From assembly GCA_016787285.1 (NCBI GenBank), contig JAEUUV010000282.1:1-50494 (forward strand): a stretch of 50,494 nt of DNA, read 5' to 3'. Of this stretch, positions 17,701-25,156 are shown piece by piece (the first letter of the stretch is position 1; every line of letters starts with the position of its first letter). The translations under genes were made by a program, and so were the position numbers. Source of the DNA: Saprospiraceae bacterium. Lineage in GTDB: Bacteria > Bacteroidota > Bacteroidia > Chitinophagales > Saprospiraceae. The notes below the pieces were generated by a model. The model had not been told where the DNA came from. It saw nothing but the letters and a program-made list of their open reading frames with translations, and ran no database searches.

Positions 17701-19598
17701 TCTGGGTGCCGGCCAACGACACCTGGGGTACGCAAACCGCCGCCGTTAACCCGCGCCTGAGTGGCAACGGCACAGCCGGCAGCCCGCTTGACATCGCCCA
17801 GCAAGGGGCTTCCAACGGACAAGTGCTCAAATGGAACGGCTCCTCCTGGGCGCCCGCCGACGACACCGGCGGCGGCGACGACTGGGGTGCACAAACTGCC
17901 GCCGTCACCCCGCGCCTGAGCGGCAACGGTACGGCCGGAAACCCGCTCGACATCGCTTCGCAAGGCGCATCCGCAGGTCAGATTCTCAAATTCAACGGAA
18001 CCACCTGGATTCCTGCCAACGATGAAGTGGCCACTCCGGGCGGCGGCGACAACTGGGGCACGCAATCCGTAGTGTCCGATGCCACCCTGAGCGGCAACGG
18101 CACCAACATCAGTCCGCTGACCATTGCTGCTCAAGGCGCGGCCAACGGGCAGGTACTTAAATTCAACGGCTCTACCTGGGTTCCGGGAGACGACAATAAC
18201 TCGGGCGCCGATAATTGGGGCACCCAAACCGCCGCTGTGAGCACGCGCCTGAGCGGCAACGGTACGGCGGGCAACCCGATTGACATTGCCCAGCAAGGGG
18301 CTTCTAGTGGACAGGTGCTCAAATGGAACGGTTCTTCCTGGGCGCCTGCCGACGACAACAACAGCGGCAACAACTACGCCGCAGGTGCGGGCATTTCCAT
18401 CACCGGTTCGGCGCCGAATTTTACCATCATCAATACCGGCGACGGTGACGCCAACCCGACCAACGAACTCCAAACCCTTTCGCTTGCCGGGCAGGATTTG
18501 ACCTTGTCGAACGGCGGTGGTACGGTGACCTTGCCGGCCGGGAACAACTACACTGCCGGCGCAGGCATTTTCATCACCGGCTCGGCGCCAGATTTCACTA
18601 TCGTAAACACCGGCGATGCCGATGCCGACCCCACCAATGAACTCCAGACGCTCAGCCTGAACGGCAGCAAACTCGCCATTTCGGGTACGGGCAGCGAAGT
18701 GGATTTCGACACCTTGCTCTCCGGTCTCGGTGGCGGCGGCTTGTGGACGGCTTCCGGCGCCAATATTCACAACGCGAATGCCGGTTTCGTAGGCGTAGCC
18801 ACCACTACACCGGTGCGTCCGCTGCATGTGAAAGGCATGGGTGAAGTACTCCGCCTCGAAGGCGCCGATCCGGCTATCGGTTTTGCTGCCGGGATGATTC
18901 CCAGCGCGACCATCAACAAATCAGGAGGTTCATTTAACATTGGAACAGAAGACTCAACGGCAATCGTGTTGTCCACCGGCGCAGGCAAAACCGTATTTGT
19001 AGACGGCCTCAGCGGCCACGTCGGCATGGGTGCCCCGAACGGCAGCATAGCCCGACTTCGCTTGTTCCATGCAGCGGGTAATGCCGGTCTTTCGATTCAG
19101 AATTTGAACAGCGGCGGGGAGTGGGACTTCCGCGTGAACGGTTTTGACGGCAGCCTGAACCTGCACAACAACTTCTTCGGCGGCGGTTTCCCGGTAGGTA
19201 CTTTTGCTGTCAACGGTTTTTATACGCCTTCCGACCGGCGTTTCAAAAAAGACATCACCGCTACGGGAAGCGTGCTCGACAAGGTTTCGCGCCTCAACGC
19301 GGTGTACTATCGCTACAATCAGGAAAAAGCCGACGCCAAACGCACCATCGGTTTCGTGGCGCAGGAGGTGGAGTCGCTGTTCCCGGAACTCGTGGTGCAA
19401 AATCGCACGGACGACGGCAGCATCTACCTCGCAGTGAACTACGGAGGATTCGGTGTGCTGGCCATCAAGGCTATTCAGGAGCAGCAGGAAGAAATCAGCA
19501 CCCTGCGCAAAGAGAAGGATCAACTACAACAGCGCCTCCAGAACCTGGAAGCCCGGGTGCTGGGCATTGAGCAGGCGCGTGCTTCACGGGAGAAATAA
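14760..19598 (+). CDS. 1612-residue repeat protein with S74 self-cleaving domain
   Basis: A signal peptide (residues 1-23) is followed by an N-terminal domain (24-140, PQGFSYQCIVRD to VPYALYAQN) seen in Bacteroidota tail-fibre-domain proteins. About twelve ~50-54-residue modules follow, of the form DNWGTQ...GNGT...QGA..GQVLK.NG..W.PADD, with three shortened modules and a pentapeptide-like NAVxTSKI/TAKI stretch at about 315-380. The C-terminus is a peptidase S74 intramolecular chaperone domain with Ser1491 and Lys1496 in SDRRFK, the Ser/Lys dyad spacing of phage endosialidases, then a coiled coil (LRKEKDQLQQRLQNLEARV). In S74 proteins the chaperone trimerises the fibre and then cuts itself off before the Ser. 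So this is probably a secreted or surface trimeric fibre. No T9SS tail is present. Confidence 0.85.
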   Translation: MTNRLLLIFALLASLFTVRHADAQNAPQGFSYQCIVRDINGASLNNQSVSLLFTIRNGAPNGPVAYSEMQSASTNAYGLVNLVIGQGTALQGNFNTINWGASAKYLTVSLETAPSVFDELGTSQLMSVPYALYAQNTSSAGDNWGTQTVQTSAVLSGNGTNSTPLTIAQQGAQPGQVLKWDGATWIPQDDNTGQSGTVSQVNTGAGLTGGPITTTGTISLANSPVTPGVYGSPTEIPVVTVDQYGRVTNVSLVSIPQNSTTITGAAGIGVTQNGQNFTITNTGDTNATDDLTTSSTADGDVTGPFSNLQIKANAVGNAEIADNAVGTSKITDGAVSTAKIADNAVNTSKIADNAVSTAKIANASVTAAKLNDMGAVSGQVLKWTGTMWAPAQDALGSVSLTGGTGITISGASPNFTITNSGDTNANDDITTASQADGDVSGPFANLQIKSGVVGSTELANNAVTTSKINAQAVSGDKIDQMSAANGQVLKWNGTTWAPAADNLGTVTITGGVGIDVIAVGQNFTIANGGDINPFDDLTTNSTADGDVAGPFSNLQIKAGAVNSFDLANNAVQNAKIQNAAVTGEKIAQMGAFNGQVLKWNGTTWAPAADTGGDNWGTQTVVTTAALSGVGTAGSPLTIDQQGATSGQVLKWSGAAWLPANDNNSGPDNWGAQTAVTNPTLLGNGTLGSPLGIAPQGAANGQVLKYNGLTWAPADDQTGADNWGAQTAQVNPRLTGNGTAANPLDIAPQGAANGQVLKFNGTTWAPADDNNTGGDNWGTQTTQITARLIGNGTAANPLDIAPQGAANGQVLKFNGTTWAPANDNNTGGDNWGTQTVASSLNLDGDGTAGDPLRLAQFGATNGQVLKWDQAQNLWVPANDIGGGSGDDWGNQVAQTDATLTGDGTPGSPLGIAAQGATPGQVLKFDGTNWIPQDEAGGDDWGNQVAVTSLNIIGNGTAANPLRLENFGAINGQVLSWNSLLNLWVPANDTWGTQTAAVNPRLSGNGTAGSPLDIAQQGASNGQVLKWNGSSWAPADDTGGGDDWGAQTAAVTPRLSGNGTAGNPLDIASQGASAGQILKFNGTTWIPANDEVATPGGGDNWGTQSVVSDATLSGNGTNISPLTIAAQGAANGQVLKFNGSTWVPGDDNNSGADNWGTQTAAVSTRLSGNGTAGNPIDIAQQGASSGQVLKWNGSSWAPADDNNSGNNYAAGAGISITGSAPNFTIINTGDGDANPTNELQTLSLAGQDLTLSNGGGTVTLPAGNNYTAGAGIFITGSAPDFTIVNTGDADADPTNELQTLSLNGSKLAISGTGSEVDFDTLLSGLGGGGLWTASGANIHNANAGFVGVATTTPVRPLHVKGMGEVLRLEGADPAIGFAAGMIPSATINKSGGSFNIGTEDSTAIVLSTGAGKTVFVDGLSGHVGMGAPNGSIARLRLFHAAGNAGLSIQNLNSGGEWDFRVNGFDGSLNLHNNFFGGGFPVGTFAVNGFYTPSDRRFKKDITATGSVLDKVSRLNAVYYRYNQEKADAKRTIGFVAQEVESLFPELVVQNRTDDGSIYLAVNYGGFGVLAIKAIQEQQEEISTLRKEKDQLQQRLQNLEARVLGIEQARASREK
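16590..18370 (+). repeat. Tandem ~162-bp coding repeats
   Basis: DNA repeats encode the NWG/GQVLK modules. The best-preserved neighbours start at 16971 and 17133, exactly 162 bp apart, and differ at only three positions over about 110 bp, while other units are more diverged. Recent duplication or gene conversion between neighbouring units is likely (inference). Confidence 0.85.
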
Positions 19599-19623
19599 GC
19601 CTGCGTGACAGGATTCCAAAAAG

Positions 19624-19661
19624 GCCACAGTTTCGCACCTTTGCGGGACTGTGGCTTTTTT
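19624..19661 (+). terminator. Rho-independent terminator after the S74 gene
   Basis: Stem GCCACAGT (19624-19631) pairs with ACTGTGGC (19648-19655), followed by six T. It lies 25 bp after the stop at 19598 and 30 bp before the next start. Confidence 0.8.
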
Positions 19662-19690
19662 GCCATTGAACAAAACAAGAGAAAACGTCC

Positions 19691-20941
19691 ATGCGCCATT
19701 CCTTCCCGAAGTGGGCCTTGTCCGTCCTGTTTGCCGCCTTTTTTGGCTCTTTCAGCCTCCAGGGACAAGTATTTTTCCTTCGCGACACGTTCTGTTCCAA
19801 TCAGTTCATCATCGTCAACGGACACCTTTACGGACCCGACAACCCTACCGGTACCGAAGTTATACCCGGTGGGGCAGCCAACGGCGCCGATAGCATTATC
19901 GAGGTGCGGTTTGTGTTTTACCAGCCGGCGATGAAAATGCTCAGCCAGACCATCTGTGCCGACGACACCGTGTGGGTGAATAATGTGCCTTACCACGGCG
20001 GGTTTTTTCTTGGTCAGGAAACCATCGAAAACGGCGCCGCCAACGGTTGCGACAGCATTATTACCGTCAACCTGAAGGTTATCCCGAGCAAACGTGTGAT
20101 CCAGCAGCCCATTTGCGACGGCGATACGCTGTTCGTGAACGGTAGCCCATACAGTGCCCTGCGGCCACAAGGCGTGGAAATTATTCCGAACGGCGCCGCC
20201 GGCGGCTTTTGCGACAGCGTCATCACGATCAACCTCAGTGTCATTCCTCTGCCGTTTTCAGAAGTCCTGGACACGCTCTGTCCCGATTCGTTTTTGTTGA
20301 TAAATGGCCGCCGGTACGACATGGTGAACCGCGCCGGTTTTGAAATCCTGCCTGCGGCTGCAGCCAATGGCTGCGACTCGCTCGTGAACGTTCGCCTGTT
20401 TTTTCATGAACCCTGGATGACTCTCGGCGACGATGCCGACATCGGCTACGGCGATGAGGTATGCCTCGATCCGCTTTTCAGTTTTGAACCGGTCGCTCTG
20501 GCCTGGGTACCTGCCTTGCCCTGCACCGACCCGGCCTGTTTGCCGATTTGCGAGCAGTATTTCGGCAACGCCGAATTTGAGTTGACCGCCACCGATTCCA
20601 ACGGCTGTGTGCTGCGCGACACGCTGCGCATCATCGTCAGCCGCAAGCCGCCCGTGTACGCGCCCAATGTGTTCAACCCCGATGCCGGCTGGCCCAACAA
20701 CCGGTTTTTCCTCAGCACCGGCGGCGGTATTTTAGAAATCAAACACCTGCAAATCGCCAACCGCTGGGGGGAGGTGCTTTTTGATCAGAGCGGGTTGTCG
20801 GGCGACAATCCTGCCGAAGGCTGGGACGGGCAATACCGGGGCAAGGCCGCTCCGCCCGGTGTGTATGTTTTTTGGGCCGAAACACTGCTGTGGGACGGGA
20901 CGATGGAGATCGTGAAAGGGTCGTTTGCGCTGGTGCGGTGA
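19691..20941 (+). CDS. T9SS type B sorted protein, gliding-associated C-terminal domain
   Basis: A 416-residue exported protein with a signal peptide (about residues 1-25, ending FSLQGQ). Four related modules of about 65-70 residues follow, each with an NG.Y or NGHLY turn and a GAANG(C/A)DS motif before a beta strand; most carry paired Cys. A Cys-rich segment (CTDPACLPICEQYF) and a C-terminal domain of the gliding-motility-associated type close the protein: PNVFNPDAG, IANRWGEVLFD, GWDGQYRGK and PPGVYVFWAE. The last is the T9SS type B signal. Likely a surface or secreted adhesin-like protein. The first repeat of the GxxExxY element begins only 6 bp after its stop. Confidence 0.8.
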   Translation: MRHSFPKWALSVLFAAFFGSFSLQGQVFFLRDTFCSNQFIIVNGHLYGPDNPTGTEVIPGGAANGADSIIEVRFVFYQPAMKMLSQTICADDTVWVNNVPYHGGFFLGQETIENGAANGCDSIITVNLKVIPSKRVIQQPICDGDTLFVNGSPYSALRPQGVEIIPNGAAGGFCDSVITINLSVIPLPFSEVLDTLCPDSFLLINGRRYDMVNRAGFEILPAAAANGCDSLVNVRLFFHEPWMTLGDDADIGYGDEVCLDPLFSFEPVALAWVPALPCTDPACLPICEQYFGNAEFELTATDSNGCVLRDTLRIIVSRKPPVYAPNVFNPDAGWPNNRFFLSTGGGILEIKHLQIANRWGEVLFDQSGLSGDNPAEGWDGQYRGKAAPPGVYVFWAETLLWDGTMEIVKGSFALVR

Positions 20942-20946
20942 AACCG

Positions 20947-21250
20947 CCGAGCGCGGCAACAATGGGAACGCGGAGGACGCGGATTTTTCGGATAGCTGCG
21001 GATTTTTTTTCCGAGCGTGATGTCAATGGCAACGCGGAGTACGCGGATTTTTCGGATGCCCGCGGATTTTTTCCGAGCGTGACGTTAATGGCAACGCGGA
21101 GTACGCGGATTTTTCGGATGCCCGCAGATTTTTCCGAGCGTGATGTCAATGGCAACGCGGAGTACGCGGGTTTTCGGATAGCTGCGGATTTTTCCGAGCG
21201 TGACGTCAATGGCAACACGGAGTACACGGATTTTGCGGATGGCTGCGGAT
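20947..21250 (+). repeat. Five tandem ~61-bp CCGAGCG repeats
   Basis: Units start at 20947, 21011, 21073, 21134 and 21194 and are 57-64 bp long. Each runs CCGAGCG, then TGACGTCAATGGCAACGCGG or a close variant, AGTACGCGGATTTTTCGGAT, and GCYGCGGATTTTT. The first unit differs (CGGCAACAATGGG, GGAGGACGC) and looks like a terminal variant. There are no unique spacers between units, so it is not a CRISPR array. Two inverted copies lie at 21678-21789. Confidence 0.9.
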
Positions 21251-21256
21251 TGGGGT

Positions 21257-21646
21257 TTAGCGGATCAGGCTTTTGTTTTGGTTGGTGAATATTTTGCGGA
21301 TGAATTCCGGTCTTTTGCCAAAATTTAGAAGCAAGCCAACTTCGATCGTGCTGGCCTTCAGGTAGTTTTGCAACTGTTGTTGATGTTCGGCCAAAATGGT
21401 TTCGCAGGCCTTTAGTTCCAGAATAACCAAGCCGTTCACGGTCAAATCCGAATAGTATTCGCCAACTTCCCTGCCTTTGTACCGGACGGCCCATCGCTGT
21501 TGGGCTACAACCTCAAGCCTGCGTTCTTTGAGTTCAAAGTAGAGCGCATTTTGGTATACCTTCTCCAAAAATCCGTAACCCAACTCATTGTATACCCCGA
21601 AAAAGGCATCCAGAATTTCGTCGGTCAAGTCACCGTGCAACAACAT
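21257..21646 (-). CDS. GxxExxY protein, PDDEXK_3-family putative nuclease
   Basis: A 129-residue protein with the family-naming motif GFLEKVY (G25, E28, Y31) in a helical N-terminus. The PD-(D/E)XK core has D67 in YYSDLTV and E77-L-K79 in VILELKA, so the nuclease signature is intact. A later helix carries EHQQQLQNYLK and the end reads NFGKRPEFIRKIF. The cellular role of this family is not known to me. The start at 21646 (MLLHGDLTDEILDAFF) is where family similarity begins. The frame stays open upstream through an inverted repeat copy, which offers an ATG at 21712, so the repeat could supply an extra N-terminus. It is flanked on both sides by the CCGAGCG repeats. Confidence 0.85.
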   Translation of the reverse strand: MLLHGDLTDEILDAFFGVYNELGYGFLEKVYQNALYFELKERRLEVVAQQRWAVRYKGREVGEYYSDLTVNGLVILELKACETILAEHQQQLQNYLKASTIEVGLLLNFGKRPEFIRKIFTNQNKSLIR

Positions 21647-21677
21647 AACTACAGGTTTTATACGATAATAACCCGTG

Positions 21678-21789
21678 AAAATCCGCAGAATCCGCGTACT
21701 CCGCGTTGCCATTAACGTCACGCTCGGAAAAATCCGCAGCTATCCGAAAAATCCGCGTACTCCGCGTTGCCATTGACTCTACGGGAGCG
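21678..21789 (-). repeat. Two inverted copies of the CCGAGCG repeat
   Basis: The first copy (21678-21727) is shortened by about 10 bp in the middle. The second (21728-21789) is full length but its outer end reads CTCTACGGGAGCG instead of CGTCACGCTCGG. Orientation is opposite to the array at 20947-21250. Confidence 0.85.
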
Positions 21790-21801
21790 ATGCGAGATGC
21801 C

Positions 21802-23850
21802 CTACTGATCCCCCCCGGTTTCCTGCACTTCTTCCTCGATCGTAATACTCGTCGGACCGGCAATGATCTTGAACTCCGTGCGGCGATTGAAGCGGTGCTC
21901 CTCGTCGGGGCATTCCACGCCGTTTTTGCAGCGGTTGAGGATGAATTTTTCCCCGGAACCCACGGCCACAATCCGGTCGGCGACGATGCCTTTGGCTACC
22001 ATCCAGGTTTTAGCGCTGTCGGCCCGGCGCTGCGAGAGGCGTTCGTTGTAGTCGTCGCGGCCCTGCGCATCGGTGTGTGAGGAGAGTTCGATTTTCATGT
22101 CCGGATACTTGTTCATCAGGTTGACCAGGAATTGAAGATCCTTCTCGGCATCCGGCAGAATGTCGGCCTTGTCGAAGTCGTAATAGATGCTGTTCAGGCG
22201 GATCGGCTCGTCGCGCTTGACGATACGGCTCGTGGGTTTGGGCGGGCGCTTGGTGCGCAGGGTAAGTTTCTTTTCCACCTTGGTAGTTTTTTTCACGCCG
22301 GTGGTGTTGAACGTGACCGTATCCGGTTGAAAGCCCTCGCGCTCGGCGATGACGATGTACGATTTGTCGGGCAGCAGGGTGAACATAAAATCGTTGGCGG
22401 CGGCGTTGGTTTTGGTGTCCACACTGAGCGGATTTTTGTCCGATACGTCAATCACCTGCACGGTGCAGCCTTCGAGCGGCGGATTGGATTTTTCATCCTT
22501 TCTGCGCAGTCGGAACGTGGTGGCAACGAGTTCGACCTTGATGCGCTCGATTTCCCAGTAGTAAATATCGTCGCAGCAGGTTTTGCTCTTGAGGTTGTTA
22601 GGGCCGGGGCGGTTGCTGACGAGGTAGCCGCTGTAGCCGTCGGCGCTGCGGGTGTAGTACTGGTCGTCGAGGCTGGTGTTGATGCCGGCGGGCAGGGGGG
22701 TAGGAGCGCTCCACACGGAGCCGTTCCACTGGCTTTCGAACACGTCGAGGCCGCCGAGCGAGGGGTGCCCGTTGCTGCTGAAATACAGTTTGCCGTCCTG
22801 ATAAAACGGGCTGGCTTCTTCGCCGGGGGTGTTGATTACGTCGCCGATGTTTACAGGCAAACCAAAGACGCCGTCGGTTTTCCGAGTGGCGTAGTAGATG
22901 TCGAATCCGCCTTTGCCACCGGGGATATTCGCCACGAAAAAGAGCACTTTTTCCCCGAAAAGTTCGCCTTCGCAGGGGTGTTTGGCGATATAGTCGCCGT
23001 TGACACCGGTCACCTCGGTGGCGGCGCCCCAGCCTTCGGAGCCTTTGTGGGAAATGTAAATTTTGCTTGTTTTTACATAGTTATTTTCCGTTTCCACCCG
23101 GGTGAAGTACATAGTCTTGCCGTCGGGTGTGATGTGCACATTGCCTTGGTGCCATTCTTCACGGTTGATTTGGGTGCCGAGTACTTTGGGTTCGCCGTAC
23201 TCCCCGCCGGCCTGGGCGGGTGGGGTAGAGGTGTACACCTTGGAATACCAGTCGCCCTCTTTGCCGTCGAGCGTGACAACGCCTTTTGCCGCGAGGGAAG
23301 TGAAGTACAGTTCACCGCCGTTGTACGAAGGCGAGGATTCCGTTTGCGGGCTGTTGGTTTTTTTGCCGAGGTTGTCCACTTTGAGCAATTCAGGCTGTTT
23401 GGCTTTGCGGCCTAATTTGCAGCCGGCGATTTCCAGTTTGCTTTTGGCCATGAGCGCCGAGTCGAGGTTGTCGGCGATGACCTGCCCGAACATATCCTCC
23501 GCGTCGGCGTATTTGCCGTTGTGCTTTAGGGTCATGGCGTACAGGTATTTCAGTTCGGGGTATTGGTTGCCGCGGTCGCGTTGTACCACGCGGCTCAGAA
23601 TTTTCTCGGCGCGCTGGTAGTCGCGCAGTTCAAAATTCAGCACAGCGATGCGAATGTTGGCTGCTTTGTCCTTGGTGGCATCGTAGATGTCTTCGTAATA
23701 TTCCAGTGCGGCGTACGGGTTGCCGGTTTCTTCGGCTTCTTTTGCCGACTTAAGCATGGCATCGGGCGTGGAACGGTTGAGCGGTTGTGCCGACAAGTGG
23801 CCGGCGACCAGTGCCAGGAGGCCGATTATGGGAAGGATATAGTTCTTCAT
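21802..23850 (-). CDS. PorE-like OmpA/PD40/TPR protein, T9SS-associated
   Basis: A 682-residue envelope protein. Domain order: signal peptide (1-22, ending GHLSAQ), TPR region (about 25-165), PD40 beta-propeller blades (about 190-450, with ITPDGKTMYFTR, GKLYFSSNGHPSLGGLD), a carboxypeptidase-regulatory-like domain (about 475-550), and an OmpA peptidoglycan-binding domain (about 570-675: SIYYDFDKADILPDA, SSHTDAQGRDDYNERLSQRR). This order matches PorE of the type IX secretion system, which tethers the machinery to peptidoglycan. Unlike P. gingivalis PorE there is no lipobox Cys. It is encoded downstream of PorP/SprF with a 68-bp gap, the usual pairing. Start 23850 is set by the signal peptide. 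Confidence 0.85.
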   Translation of the reverse strand: MKNYILPIIGLLALVAGHLSAQPLNRSTPDAMLKSAKEAEETGNPYAALEYYEDIYDATKDKAANIRIAVLNFELRDYQRAEKILSRVVQRDRGNQYPELKYLYAMTLKHNGKYADAEDMFGQVIADNLDSALMAKSKLEIAGCKLGRKAKQPELLKVDNLGKKTNSPQTESSPSYNGGELYFTSLAAKGVVTLDGKEGDWYSKVYTSTPPAQAGGEYGEPKVLGTQINREEWHQGNVHITPDGKTMYFTRVETENNYVKTSKIYISHKGSEGWGAATEVTGVNGDYIAKHPCEGELFGEKVLFFVANIPGGKGGFDIYYATRKTDGVFGLPVNIGDVINTPGEEASPFYQDGKLYFSSNGHPSLGGLDVFESQWNGSVWSAPTPLPAGINTSLDDQYYTRSADGYSGYLVSNRPGPNNLKSKTCCDDIYYWEIERIKVELVATTFRLRRKDEKSNPPLEGCTVQVIDVSDKNPLSVDTKTNAAANDFMFTLLPDKSYIVIAEREGFQPDTVTFNTTGVKKTTKVEKKLTLRTKRPPKPTSRIVKRDEPIRLNSIYYDFDKADILPDAEKDLQFLVNLMNKYPDMKIELSSHTDAQGRDDYNERLSQRRADSAKTWMVAKGIVADRIVAVGSGEKFILNRCKNGVECPDEEHRFNRRTEFKIIAGPTSITIEEEVQETGGDQ

Positions 23851-23918
23851 ATTTAATTTGTGTTGATCGGTTGGACGAAATGGAGCAAATCTCCGGTCCG
23901 TTTTTTCAGGGTAAAAAA

Positions 23919-24968
23919 TCAGAAGCGCGGGCAAAGCACTTTGGGTTTCACCACGGCGGGTTTGTAAATTTTGATGATGTAATTGGCCGCGATTTCGAAG
24001 CCGCCGCGGTTGTTGCTGACGGTAGACAGGTCGGACGTGTTGATGTCGTAAGCCAAACCTACCGTCAGATCTTTGATTTTGGCGCCGACAATAGCGCTGA
24101 TGGCATCCCCGAGGCGGTAGCCCACGCCGGCGCGCAGCGTGATATCTTTTTCTTTGTTGAACAGGTAGCCGGCGTGGCCTTGCACCATGATCTCGTCGTT
24201 TCCCGACATCGTCTGGAAGAGGAACATCGGGCTGATCGTCCATTTGTCCGTAAGCGCTACGTTGAACTGGCCGTGCGCCACCGAGCGGGTGGGCAATTCG
24301 GCCTGTCCCTGCTGGGCGCCGCCCATGCCGCCGCCGCTGCCGAGCAGGCTGTAGTTCGGTTTGGTCAGGTGGTACATAGCAAATCCGATACTAAAATCGG
24401 TGGTTTTGTTCAGGCGGCTGGAGAGCGTGATGCCGGCATCAATGTCCGTGTAGTTGGCGTTGCCCAGTACGCGGCCTTGGTCCATACTTTGGCCGGAATT
24501 GTAGTTGTCGGGGCCGATAAAGCCGTCGGCAAATTTGATCTGATTGATATCAATCTTGCGCTGCTCGCCGCCGTAGTGGCCGCCGATGGAGATGACGGTA
24601 GTGCCCGACTTGCCGAGCGCAAGGTGGTAGGTAGCGCCGAGTTTGGCCGCGCCATGCGAAAGGGCCGCCGTACCCGCTTTGTCCTGATACAACAGTAACC
24701 CGACACCAATCCAGTCTTGTTTGCGGAAGCCCCGGATGATGGGCGCGTCTATCCAGGCGGAGGGGGTGCTGTAGGGGTTGTTGATGACGCTCGACCATTG
24801 GCTGCGGTAGATACCCCCGATACGGACCGTGCCCTCGAATTTACCGACACTGGACGGGTTGAGGGTCATGGGCGACATGTTGAACATGGTGAAGTGGATG
24901 TCCTGCGCCCACGTCGTGCCTCCGATAAGCAAGGCTGCAAGAAGGAAGAGTAGTTTTTTGCTAAGCAT
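23919..24968 (-). CDS. PorP/SprF-family type IX secretion membrane protein
   Basis: A 349-residue outer-membrane beta-barrel protein with a signal peptide (MLSKKLLFLLAALLIGG...WAQ). Family hallmarks follow: DIHFTMFNMSPMTLNPSSVGKFEGTVRIGG near the N-terminus (seen as separate blocks), then YRSQWSSV, repeated amphipathic strands, and a C-terminal Phe (VLCPRF) for barrel assembly. PorP/SprF proteins work with PorE/SprE-type partners in surface-protein secretion and anchoring. Bacteroidota often carry many such pairs, so this one may serve a specific substrate such as the type B sorted protein encoded nearby (inference). Start 24968 chosen for the signal peptide. Confidence 0.9.
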   Translation of the reverse strand: MLSKKLLFLLAALLIGGTTWAQDIHFTMFNMSPMTLNPSSVGKFEGTVRIGGIYRSQWSSVINNPYSTPSAWIDAPIIRGFRKQDWIGVGLLLYQDKAGTAALSHGAAKLGATYHLALGKSGTTVISIGGHYGGEQRKIDINQIKFADGFIGPDNYNSGQSMDQGRVLGNANYTDIDAGITLSSRLNKTTDFSIGFAMYHLTKPNYSLLGSGGGMGGAQQGQAELPTRSVAHGQFNVALTDKWTISPMFLFQTMSGNDEIMVQGHAGYLFNKEKDITLRAGVGYRLGDAISAIVGAKIKDLTVGLAYDINTSDLSTVSNNRGGFEIAANYIIKIYKPAVVKPKVLCPRF

Positions 24969-25156
24969 ACGAATTGATGTTGGCAGTTGGCCGGTGGCCA
25001 TTGGATAAAAAAACGATTATCAGGATGTTAGAGCAAAATTTTCCGGCAAAGAAACGCATTGGCGCGGTTTCCCCGGATTTGCGCCGCGAAAAATAGAGCA
25101 AAATTGGCGAACGCATCCGCACACGTTCCTAAAATAACTTTTTTGGAAAGTTCCGG

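Larger units (their letters stand above)
20947..21789. mobile_element. Putative GxxExxY-nuclease repeat element
   Basis: Five direct ~61-bp repeats (20947-21250), a minus-strand GxxExxY nuclease gene (21257-21646) and two copies of the same repeat in inverse orientation (21678-21789) form a compact unit with inverted-repeat-like ends. The outermost left repeat shares an end variant (CCGAGCGCGGCAACAATGG) with the gene-less element at 29356-29522. No target-site duplication is visible. That the unit is mobile is inference from dispersal of its ends. Confidence 0.55.

Noticed and set aside
16665..18827. 720-codon minus-strand frame opposite the S74 repeats
   Set aside because: Its repeats merely mirror the coding repeats of the plus strand; no start signal or family features.
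20947..21250. CRISPR array
   Set aside because: Units follow each other without unique spacers and no cas gene is present.
20872..21288. Plus-strand repetitive protein read from the CCGAGCG array
   Set aside because: Periodic translation comes from the DNA repeats; unit lengths vary by 1-3 bp, and the frame begins inside the preceding gene.
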